Source of the DNA: Dipetalonema caudispina
Lineage: Eukaryota > Nematoda > Chromadorea > Rhabditida > Onchocercidae
Direction of reading: 5' to 3'
Assembly: GCA_013365325.1 (NCBI GenBank)
Contig: JABVXV010000024.1
Location: forward strand, 124,001-188,000
DNA: 64,000 bases
This document shows, one piece after another, positions 53,317-64,000 of the stretch; within the stretch, counting starts at the first letter, position 1; each line of letters opens with the position of its first letter. The position numbers were made by a program, and so were the translations under genes. The notes beneath the pieces are model-generated. The model was not told where the DNA came from, made no database searches, and saw only the letters and a program-made list of their open reading frames with translations.

Positions 53317-55446
53317 AGTGGAACAATGGAGATGAAATTAGATACTGATTTTGCAAGAGTGACAATTCTAATTGCTTATTATTATTGTTATTCAAAATCT
53401 GACATATTTTTAGTTCTTTAGATTTTAAAAGTTACAAGTTAGACAAATTAAAATTTTAACATTTTATAAGAATTTTGAAATTCTGACAAATTTATTGCGA
53501 TACAGGAAATAGCTCCCACTAAAATTACATTAAAGCAAGACCACAAATCTCTACGGTTAAGAAGCACTCTAAATTCAATAATTCAAAACTTCCTTATAAT
53601 TCTCAATATCAGAAAATTCCATCAGAAACGAAATAATCTTTTCCAGACTACTTGAATTTAATCTGCAAATTTATTACATGTTTTACTTGGTATTTTTATA
53701 AAAATTCTAAAAAATGTTTACTTGATGTAAACATTTCAGTAATTATTCATTTAAATTTATCTTTTTTTCTAATATAATCTTAAGGATTTAGAATTGATTT
53801 AAAATGGTTACTCATATTGCTTTTGTTTAATACAAATGTCTTGTTTATCGGTCAAAATATTTTATTATTTGTATAATTTTAAATCAATGTAGACTTGTAA
53901 TAAAATCCTACATCGTATATATTATCACTATTTTCAGATCTACTGAAATTTTATGACATTGTTGAAACGGTTGTTAAACAAAAATTATGATAGCTTAGAT
54001 ATATTCTTTGATTTTTTAAACATAATGATAAAACAAATAAAAGATTGATCATAGAAGATAAATGTTGTAGCAAATATATTTCAGAATAAATTTATAAATT
54101 AGTCTTAAGTTTTAAAACTTCTAAATTAGAATTAATAAATGATAAAATTGAACTCGATGAAGGTTAAAAAGTGCATTATACTTAGAAATCGATGAACTTA
54201 CCAACAAATCAATCGATATCTATATGAGATAATGATGATGATTTAGCCTGTTGTTTATAAGTCTCTTTTGTGTTGCACAAGTGATTTAAATTAATTTACA
54301 TGATCAATGAACGGAAAGATATTCTTTAGTCTTATGCCTATCGTATTGAAATGATCCGCCCAATTAACTGTTTTTCAACGTAGTCATTCTTCGATACATT
54401 TCCAATTTATTGGCTATCGTTTAGTTCGGGAAAGTAAATTAGCTCTTTGTTCGATCTATTTGATGTTTCATTTGTTAATAACTATATTAGATGACAGTTG
54501 TGCTATGTATCACTTTACTATTTCTTTTTCTTTACGACATTTTACTTGCAAATTTAGAAATTTTTTAACATCTTTCCTAATTATAGTGACCTGAAATTTA
54601 TAATTCCTGAATTCAGATATTTGTAAATTAATCGATGATCTATTTTCGGGTATTATCTAGATTCCAGAAACTATTTCAAATTTCTCCCAAGAAAAAAGTA
54701 TCAATAGTTTGTTTCAATTAAATTGTAAATATATCTAACCAGAAAATCTATAAATTTCTGTGAAATTCATGCAATCTGATTTTTTGAATTCAGCCAAGAA
54801 AAAAAAAAAGAAAAGGAAGAAAAAGTTGCATTCTCATTTTTCAATCTTTAGTCATCTGAAATAAATTTTGCTTATTTTGATAACAAAATAAGCAATAAAT
54901 TGGCAAAGTTCAAAATTGCGCAAACATACTAAACAATGAATTTCCATTTTTCCCTTATTTTTTTCCCCCCATTCTTCTTTCAACATTAAAAAGTAAAACG
55001 GAGAAAGGGTAAAGAATGACAAATGAAAGAGTAAAGTTAACAAAATGGCATGACAGAACTATCATCACCATTCACATCTATTCAGTTATATCATCACAAT
55101 CACATTATTGTTCAAATAAAAAAAAAAAAAAGAAATCAAGCCAGTTACATTTATTTTTGATTGTTGATTGAATTGGTGATTATCACCAGATACTTTTACA
55201 AATATGCATCAAAAAACTTTTCTTATCGTATTCTATCTTATCGTACAAATAATACTGAACAATGCAAAACTTTGCAAATAAACAACCAACTGATATTTTC
55301 ATACACCTAAATATTCCATAAATATAATCATGATATATGTATACATCCTATTTTTTGACTGATTTCTTCCTCAACAATATTTTGACATATTTCAATGATA
55401 CCTCTTTCAACTGTACAATAACTTTTCTCACTTCTTGTTGTTGATA

Positions 55447-55545
55447 CTGATGCTGTTGCTGTTGCTGTTGCTATAAGCTGTTACTGCTGTTATTGTTATT
55501 GTTGTTGTTGTCGTTGTTGTCGTTGTTGCTATTGTTGCTACTATT
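55447..55545. repeat. CTG/TTG trinucleotide repeat region
   Basis: Runs of GCTGTT, GTTATT, GTTGTT and GTCGTT units. On the minus strand this reads as an Asn/Ser-rich frame, but no flanking coding sequence supports a protein. Confidence 0.75.
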
Positions 55546-55777
55546 TTGAAATGCATTTATTACCTGATCGAAGAAGAAGAAGAAGTAGTAGTAGAAGAAA
55601 ATGGAAGCAGAATTCATACAAACTTTATTTTTATTTTTATCATATCGAAAATCGACAATGCATGTTTCATCACTATCTCCCCGTGACAATACGTTAATTT
55701 ATTGATGTCATTTGTCGTTTTTTATTATTGCAAAAATTTAGCGATGCAATTGCTGATTAAAAATATATTACGAAATT

Positions 55778-55778
<1 letters not shown>

Positions 55779-55817
<39 letters not shown>
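55779..55817. repeat. Poly-T tract
   Basis: About 39 uninterrupted T residues. Confidence 0.9.
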
Positions 55818-57276
55818 CACCTTAAGACATTCTTTAATTAGATTTGTTGAAAGTTTCAACTTTTTATTCCCATTAATTACTCAGTTGAGTTACTAACATT
55901 CAATTTCAAATGTGTTGTTAAAAATAGCATTCATTGATTTTTCGTGATTTTCTTTCCCTTTATCGACTTGCAATAATGATTGAAGCTAAACATGACAAAA
56001 TTTAAAGAAAACGATCTGTTCTAATTTGTTGAGTTTTAAATACATCATGATGAATTGGGGTAAGTCGCATGTCAACTATATTGCATCATTCGGTGTTTCT
56101 CTTTTGCGCTCTCGCATGATACTAAACAATTTTTGTCTGTCCACATTTTTCCAAATGTTTAAATGAATAGATCGATTTCTTGTAACTATTTCTCTAATTT
56201 AATTACACGGATAGCTTATTAAATTCAAAATAACAACAGTAGTTTAAAAAAAAAAAAAGCCTTAAAAAAATTGCTTTAAACATTTCCTTTCCTTCATTTT
56301 CCTCAATCGATCTCTCTAAAATGAAATTTTTTTAGGAATGTTATACATAACATTGGCAGGTAATAGGGAAAAAAAAAAGTTCTTCATTACTTTTCTAAGT
56401 CAATTTCATTCAAGAAAAAGGGAAAGAGAGAGAAAGGGAGAAGAGAATAAAAATAGAAAAGTATTTTCCTAACAAATGAGGATATTATCGGAATTTTGCA
56501 TATCAGATTGTTTAAATGAAAATCCATTTAACAATTTTCCTTTCTAATGACAATTTCAATAGCAATATGGATGTTTAAGAATTAAAAAGAGTTTGAATGT
56601 TTTGACTTTTTCCATCTATTCCTCTTCCCATTTCCGGCTTTTTTGATTACTATGTCTGAAATATCTATCAATCACATTTTAATTTACCATTTTCCTTCAA
56701 AAAATAATGATATGAATTTGAATGAGCAGTTAAGAATACCAATTCCCATGATTGTTTTTTTTTTTTTTTTGGATGAAAATGCACAAGCTAATATAGCATG
56801 CTTTATTTTTTTCCTTCTATGATGCTTAATTTAATTTTTTCTTTTTTTTTTTGAAATTCGAAAATATTTTAGATTCATTTAAATAATTCTTTTTCAACTG
56901 ATACTGTAAAGATTTTTTTTTTCTTCTTTTCTTTACACTACTAATATAGTAAACTAACAAAATTTCATAACAAAATATTGATCAACAATATTTTTTTTTA
57001 TGAATCTATGCATATACATTTACATCATGCACTTTGACCTAATTGTATCAAATTATTTCAATTAAAAAAATATAGATAGCATTAATTTAATATGATAACA
57101 AGTAATTCCTTAAATTTTGTTATCATTCATTTATTTTATGGTAAAATTTATTAGTTTAAAAGAGAAGAGAGAGAGAAAGAGAGAAAAGAGAATTACAACG
57201 TTTACTTGTTCATATCCTTTTCGTTTATTTTACCTGTACTATTTCATCATACCAATAACAATTTTCCATATTTGAG

Positions 57277-57344
57277 TGATGAAGCTGATAACACATTCTG
57301 TGTACATTATCACTGCTATACAGCTCAATGCAGTGTTCGCCACC
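57277..57344 (+). CDS. Candidate early exon of the receptor gene
   Basis: Between a CATATTTGAG acceptor-like site and a GTATGA donor the frame reads DEADNTFCVHYHCYTAQCSV. The three Cys and the position just upstream of the Cys-rich receptor exon suggest an N-terminal ectodomain exon. Its phase does not join cleanly to 57789, so the link is unproven. Confidence 0.25.
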
Positions 57345-57788
57345 GTATGAAATGGAACGATTATGTATCACTTTCTTTCAGCCCTTATCATTTTCATACT
57401 TTCTAATGGTATAACTGCTCAAGATTTAAAATGGTATTAAAATTTTCATTCAAAATTTTTCAATTAAAATAACAATGAAAATAAATATTCAAATAAGCAT
57501 TGAATGAATTAATAACTGAATAATTAATTAATTCGTTGGTATTGTCATCCTTTACAACGGTAACAATTGATCATTTTCAATAGTTTTATATAATATCAAT
57601 AATGTTATCATCGAAAAGTTACATTAAACAAAAAGATAACATTATCTCAATTTGTATAAAAAAATATGCATAAGAAATATTTCGCAAATTTTTTATTTAA
57701 AATTTCAAAAAAAAAAAATTTTTTTTTTTATATTTCTGAATGAGATTTAGAAAAAGTTTTCTTTAGTAATTTATTGTAAAGGTATAAG

Positions 57789-60700
57789 AAAGTTTGTCGT
57801 GTGGAACGTGGATGTAGTTGTACAATATTTATAAATGAACCGAAATGTTGCTGTGTTGGACAATCGGTTACCGAAATACCGGGAAATTTAACCGATAATG
57901 TTCGCCGTCTGTTAGTCGTTTCAATCTTCAATTGTTTCCTTTCTTTTTTTTTTTTTTTTTTTTGTCCTTCATTTTTTCATTTCATTCCTAAAATTTAGTC
58001 AGATTAAAATGAGAAGGAAAAGGAAATTAGAAATTCAAGAACCATTTCAGAAACAATTTTAAAACAACCCTTCGTTTTAGTTTAAATTCATGTCAACACG
58101 AAAGAAAAAGGAAATTAAATGATTTAACAATCATTTCATTGATTTATTTGTTTGTTTGCTTTTTTTTCTTTTTTTTTTTTTATGAATTCTGAAATTCAAA
58201 TTTGTTTCTTCAGATTACTGTATAATGTAGGTATCAGTCATATTCGCGAGAATGCTTTCAAAACATATCAACATTTGGAAGAAATGTTTGTTTCTTTATT
58301 TTTTTTTTTTTTTTGTTCTATCTTATCATCGTTTCAAACAAAATTTGGAAAAAAAGATTTCATTTTTCCTCTTTTTTTTCCTTATGATGAAAAATAAAAA
58401 CTTTTTTAAAATTTGCAGAAATGCATTGTATTTGTAAGTATTTCAACATTGTATATGTCAAAGGTTATTTTAAAATATCATTTAACTAATGAATAGAATA
58501 ATTTGCAGTGTAATCGAAGATTCAGATGCATTACAATCAATTAACGCTGATGCATTTGGCAGTCTATATAATCTTGGCAAACTGTTAGTTCAGGTTTCAA
58601 TCTATTTCTTCTTAATCATTTCAAACAAAAAAAAAAAAAAAAAATTCACATGTTACACTATGATTAAAAAGCGCAAATTGTTGATCATTTTACTTCACAT
58701 TCTTTCAGATCTGTCAGTGGCTGTAAAAATCTAAAAGAAGTTACCGGAATTCTACTCATTAATAACACAAGGATCTTAACATTGTAAATATTTGATCTTT
58801 TCAATCATTCTTCAAATTGATCTTTTAATTATTTTTTAGCAAAGAAAAAATTTTTTGTTTGATAAATTATTGATTTCCTCCCTGAATAATCCATCATGAA
58901 ATTGAGAGAAAGATAGATAAATGATAAGAAAATAATTTAATCAAAAATGATAGCATTGTAATCATTGTTTCTGGATGATGAGCAACAATGGTTTGGTACG
59001 TATGCCAACGTTAGAAATGACGCCAAGACATCGATTAGCCATGGAAGTGATCGATTTCTCCTACAATCATATCGAATATCTTGGAGATGGTCAACTTCGA
59101 GCTGTTCATGCTAATAAAATTCGTCTTAATAATAATGACTTACGTGAAATTGGAAGTCATATATTTGCTAATTGCCGATTTTCATTGCTGTATGTTTTAT
59201 TGGATGAAAATTTAATACATCGAAATGTTGTAATATTCGATACTTTGAAAATCATTAGCATTTATTAATTAAACAGTAGCAAATTATTTTAGTTGTGAAT
59301 TTTTGAAATACAATTAATGACTCATATTCCTTTTTTTTTTTTTTTATAGAGAACTGAATGATAATTTAGAACTTAAGCGTCTTTCAATCGACACCTTTGC
59401 TGGCATATCATTCATCAAACGTCTGTAAGTACTTGGATATTTATCATTATATACAGTAAATGATCATAATTTCCGCTTTATTAGTTTCAATGATACAGGT
59501 TTTCTGCATTTATCATCTTGTATTTTAGTGATCTTTCACGCACCGGTATCACAGAACTTCCAACAACCGGATTATCTCGTTTAGAAGGCCTAAAATTAGA
59601 GGATACGGAAGAACTCAAAAAATTGCCACCAATTTTAGCATTTACATCATTAAAAAAAGTTGAATTCACTTATCCATACCATTGTTGTTTATTCAAAGTA
59701 AGTTTTCTAACATATAAAAGTATCAGTCATTTTTTGTCATCGTGTCTTTACAAACTGATTAGACAGCTACTCAAAATATTATACCATTTTTAAAGAATTA
59801 AATAAATTCATTTCCAATAAAGAGTAAGGAAAACATATTTTTAAAATTATAACCTGCAAAAAATTATTCCTTCAAAGTATGTAACAATTATGGCTGGAAT
59901 GCTAATAAACAGATTTTGAAAAAACTTTTTTGATCAAATTAGAAAACTAAAAAAGATTCCGGAAATTACATATAAAGTCATTTGTTCCAAAAAGAATGTG
60001 AAAAAAAATCTTCCAATCTTATAATTTTATAATTTGTAGTATGCCTCAAAAGAAATCAGTGCAGCTGGTGAAATGTATACAAAAAATTTGGAAGAGATTC
60101 GAAATCGTGAATGTTCCGCCAAATCAACTCCAAAATTAAACCGTCGACGACGACAATCTGCGCGAAATGATCGTTCAATATTACTACCACAAGAATCACG
60201 CGAAAATGCGCTAGATTTTTCCGACTTGTTGCAATGGTTTGATTCTGTCAATGCTGGTAATATTACTATTGAGGTATGCATTTATTTACTTCAATATTAT
60301 TTTCATGTTGTAGAAAAATAACGCATATCGATTTTTTTTTTCGACAAAAAATCCAATAAATTTTTTAAATATATTTTATTAATAACGCTAAGTTTCATTC
60401 AGTGCTTATTACAGATAGATGATGATTGGGATACATTGTTGGAACCAGAATTTGAAGATGCCGATATTGGACTTCTTACAACATTTAATTGTACATCAAG
60501 TGCTGTCAGTGATTTCTTTGCTTCCATTCAATGTACTCCGATGCCAAATGCTCTAAATCCATGTGAAGATGTTATTGGGTAAGTTGAATATTCTTGAAAG
60601 TATTCTGTTGAAAATTCATCAATTCAATGATGAATAAATTTCTTAGCTTCATGACATACTTTGTAGTGTAATCTGCCGATAATACATCACATGCATCATT

Positions 60701-63700
60701 GCATCATTGGAATATCGGAAATGAGTGAAGTATCAGTGTGATATAATTGATAGCAAAATTTTCTTGGCACTATGATAATTCTTAATTGTAGATATGACTT
60801 TTTACGTTGGGCGATATGGTTTGTATGGATTTCGGCTATTGTTGGTAATGTAGGCGTATGGATTGTGCTATGCCAAATGAAACAAAAAAGAATGCAAGTA
60901 CATTATTTCTTCATGGCTAATTTGTCTACTGCCGATTTACTAACAGGTTAGCCAAGACATTTATTTATGAGATTATAGGGAAAATCGAGAAGAAAACGGC
61001 ATTAAATGTAAAATTTGATGATTAAAGAATAAAAGATTGAATATTTCCATAATTTAGGCTAGAACAAAAAGCTTCGAATAATGAATTCATAAAAGCTGCA
61101 AAAGATTGAAGTTGAATTTGTGGCTATAATGATTCCATCAAATTTCCATTGATCAAATTCTTGATGTCCAAAACTTGAGATTAGTAAGATATTTAGTAAT
61201 AACAAAAAAAAAAAAAAAAAAAAAAAAAGATGAAAGGCGAAAAAAATAGAGCTAAAAAAGGAAGGAAGAGGATAAGAAAATGATTGTTGAGACTCGAATA
61301 AAACGTAACATTTATAACTTAATGTAATGTTGAACTTAAAATAGATATTATGATGGAAATATTAATTCACCGAATCAACGTGCTCTTTGACCTGATCATT
61401 GGATCAGTAATAATACATTAGTATAATTTTAGGTGTTTATCTTGGTATATTAGCAATAGCGGATTATAAGACATCAAATGAATATTACAACTATGCAGTT
61501 GCATGGCAAACCGGTGTTGGTTGTAATATAGCTGGTTTCATTTCTGTTTTCAGCTCTGAAATTTCTATTATGTCAATGTTTCTGATTGCTTTTGATATGT
61601 GCTACAATATCAGGTACATATATATCAATGATACATGGTTTAATTGGAAAAGGAGAAAAGTAAACATATTTGATGATAAGCTAAAGCACTATTAAAATAT
61701 GCCGCTTTATTTGTTTCACTTTTGAAAAAGAAAAAAAAAAAAGAAAAAAAAACAAAGAAAAAAAGGGATATAAGTTATTTTCTATCAGGAATGCTTTTTA
61801 CGGAAGGCGTTTACGGATGAGAACTGCGGTAATGATGATGGCTGTGGCATACGTTATAGCATTTACGATGGCAGTATTACCAATTATAGGTGTATCGACA
61901 TATACAAGTACCAGCGTATGCTTACCTCTTTCCATTGAGGATAATTTTGATCGGGTATTATTCTTCCAATAAAATTTTCTCATTAATTTCAGTTTTAGAT
62001 TTCTAACAATTCAAATTGAAGCTATCATTTTAATTATAAAATTTAATGGTAGTATTGAAATGTGAATTAAATTCTCAAAATAATTTAACTATGTAATCGA
62101 ATTCGAAAATTAATATAATAATATGAATTAACAATTATCAGTTATTTTATCTGACGGTAAGATAATTTACTGCAATTGCAGATCTATGTAATTGCCAGTT
62201 TATTGTTCAATTTGCTTGCATTTTTGGGTATGGCTATTAGCTATAGTTTTATTGTGAGAATGCTTCGTGATCCGGAACAACCAAAACGATCAGAAGATAA
62301 AGCAATCATTCTAAAAATGGCAACACTAATTGGTACAGAGATGCTTTGCTGGTTTCCGACTCTTTTCTTTGGTAAGTTTAATAGTAAATTCTTAATACTT
62401 AACACTTAACAGTTCACTCTCCTACTATTATTTTATTTTATTTTTTTTTTTTGATCGAAATTTCGACGTAACACAAATCTGGCTATTTTGTAATGTATGA
62501 AATATTCTCAATCGTATATTTTAACATGAAAGAATAGTGATATTGATTGATTTCTCCTTTTTTTTTTTCAAATAAAACGATCAACTGATGTATTTCAGGT
62601 TTTACGGCAGCATTAGGACATCCACTCATTAGTATCAGCGTGGCGAAGATATTTTTAGTACTATTCTACCCGATAAATGCATTTACAAATCCATTTCTCT
62701 ATGTATTCCTTACCAAAATTACTCATATACGACTGTATTCGATATCATTTCTGAGCAGCAAAACACCAAAAATTCCCGGTGAAGTGAAGTAAATTTCATA
62801 ACAAAAATTTTGCTAATTTATCTGTCTACCTGTCCTCATGTTTCATCCATCTGTTGACCATTCATAAATATGGTGTAACTCTTCAAAATTTTTCCATCAC
62901 TATAAGTGTTATTCAAAAATTTAAATGAATTGATTTGGAAACTATCGAAAAGTCCTTTTCATGTTCCATCATCCACATCTGCAAACGACAGAAAAAGTGA
63001 ATGAATCGGATTTAATAATCGAGGTGAACTTTTTTATTAGATCAATTTTGAAATTTTATAAGAGGGAGCGAAATCAAAAGTTTGTGTTTCCATAATTCAT
63101 TGAATTTTTTGAATTTATTTTGATCAAACAAACTTTGATTGGAATAAGACTACAGATAATTCCACTGAATAGAGCGCATGTAGCGCATGGAACTAAGAAT
63201 TAATCAAACAATGAATATAGAAGATCGTGTACCTTATAAAACCTCCTAAAAGTAGCTTAAGGGGTGAAGAATTGACGTACTATAACATCGGGGTCAAAGT
63301 GTCAGTGGTAGATTTTAGTTCTACAGATTTCCAGAAAGATGTTCGACAGCGTTCATTACTAGATTTACGAAAAGCCTTCAAGAATTACAATGTGTACAGG
63401 CATGTTTTACCTTTGCTATACTTAGTTATTTGTTACTAATAAATGACATAGTGAAGACAAAACAGGACGTGAATAGAAATTAAATCTGAAGTTTATGGAA
63501 ATGTTTGTCATTTATTTTTCAGTATGAATTCTGAAGTTTGCAAAAAAAAGTCATGAAATTGAATACTGAAGTGAATCAACGTGTAATCAACGTGTCTTCT
63601 TGTCTTCTGAAGTACGTATAAAATTCAGATCACTACCCGCGTCAACGTTCCAGAAGGAAAAGCCGATTCACGAAAGTACGTCGTATGAAAAACGACCGCT

Positions 63701-64000
63701 AATTTTCACTGAAAGACTACGAGTTTCAGCAGCACCACAGATGAGTGATATTTCAGAACATGTGATATCAGAAAAAAATATCACTCAGGATTCTTTGTCC
63801 GCTGCATCACCAAGTTTCCAGGTAATAATTAGTGTATTTGACCATCAAACAGCTCTTGAAAAATCCCGAGATTTTTCAAAGTCTGAAATTTAATGGGGAT
63901 TTGTGACTTCAAAAAAAGAAGAATCTGTTTTTTTTTTGAAGTTAAAAACATTTTAAGAATCTTATTTTAAAATTTTGTTTCCAGCAACAATCGCCAGCAG
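57789..64000 (+). CDS. fshr-1: FSHR-1-like leucine-rich-repeat G-protein-coupled receptor, partial at both ends
   Basis: This is a plasma-membrane receptor of the glycoprotein-hormone/relaxin (LGR) class. Eighteen exons keep phase: 57789-57910 (Cys-rich cap), 58214-58285, 58419-58433, 58509-58583, 58709-58783, 58983-59189, 59350-59424 and 59529-59697 (LRRs), 60040-60273 and 60415-60578 (hinge), 60792-60946 (TM1-2), 61433-61613 (TM2-3), 61789-61954 (TM4), 62182-62371 (TM5-6), 62599-62788 (TM6-7), then tail exons 63256-63399, 63629-63821 and 63985 onward. This gives about 810 residues. The hinge end has [18 protein letters not shown] before YDFLRW, the LGR hallmark. Cys at the TM3 top (GCNIAGF) and in [10 protein letters not shown] form the usual disulphide. 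TM7 has [13 protein letters not shown]. The E/DRW motif reads D-M-C. An in-frame TAA follows the 62788 donor if it is not spliced. The signal peptide exon was not found. In C. elegans FSHR-1 acts in innate immunity and neuromuscular signalling. Confidence 0.93.

Larger units (their letters stand above)
52105..57276. other. Intergenic region between globin and the receptor gene
   Basis: No supported gene is seen. Contents are a degenerate 22-bp repeat array at 53058-53316, a CTG/TTG/GTT trinucleotide stretch at about 55447-55545, a GAA/GTA-rich stretch at about 55570-55600, a poly-T tract at 55779-55817 and GA-rich stretches near 56415-56445 and 57160-57190. The signal-peptide exon of the receptor may lie here unseen. 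Confidence 0.5.

Noticed and set aside
55471..55689. Asn/Ser-rich minus-strand open frame
   Set aside because: The poly-Asn comes from the trinucleotide repeat. The rest is low-complexity and has no splice partners.
57206..57406. Whole 66-codon open frame as the receptor signal peptide exon
   Set aside because: Its first residues are hydrophobic, but the frame has no clean junction to 57789. Only the central Cys-containing part was kept, as a low-confidence exon.
60027..60281. Minus-strand open frame opposite the receptor hinge
   Set aside because: It is a shadow of the hinge exon 60040-60273, which is in frame with the receptor.
1..64000. CRISPR array or bacterial (Wolbachia-derived) insert
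   Set aside because: No spaced direct repeats of CRISPR type were seen, and no intronless bacterial-looking gene. All supported genes are intron-rich nuclear genes.

Overview
The window reads as nuclear DNA of a parasitic nematode, most likely filarial (clade III). It is very AT-rich, with many poly-A/poly-T runs and microsatellites. The genes are split into short exons by GT-AG introns, and several reconstructed proteins belong to families that are typical of, or restricted to, nematodes (ground-like secreted proteins, FLYWCH factors, a neuronal-type globin, an FSHR-1-like LRR receptor). The species cannot be fixed from the sequence alone. All gene models were built by eye from exon-by-exon translation, splice sites and intron-phase bookkeeping. 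Nothing was run computationally.

Layout. 1-732 (+): last two exons of the DNA polymerase epsilon B subunit (POLE2). 2724-6651 (+): an apparently complete eight-exon PICK1 orthologue (PDZ plus BAR domains). 9231-11544 (+), probably reaching 13066: a FLYWCH zinc-finger protein. 13436-15896 (-): a six-exon secreted ground-like domain protein, convergent with the FLYWCH gene. 19069-21684 (-): a six-exon gene of 345 residues that I do not recognise. 21.7-48 kb: about 26 kb with no convincing multi-exon gene, holding tandem repeats, microsatellites, homopolymers, one possible small secreted-peptide gene (30463-30695) and a GC-richer island near 32.2-32.7 kb with paired nuclear-receptor-like half sites. 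49183-52104 (+): a nematode globin, with possible upstream coding exons from 48036. 57789 to the window end (+): an LRR-ectodomain, seven-helix receptor of the glycoprotein-hormone/relaxin class, orthologous in type to nematode FSHR-1 and running off the right edge.

The genes do not form a pathway. They are single-copy metazoan genes (replication, membrane-receptor trafficking, transcription, neurohormone reception) next to nematode-specific ones. The most interesting points are these. The FSHR-1-like receptor has Met where the E/DRW arginine should be, single-LRR exons all in phase 2, a 15-base microexon and a tetrabasic site in the hinge. The globin has an unresolved N-terminal region with competing reading frames. 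The 345-residue protein is unidentified. The gene desert contains a 43-bp, a roughly 36-bp and a 22-bp tandem repeat family.
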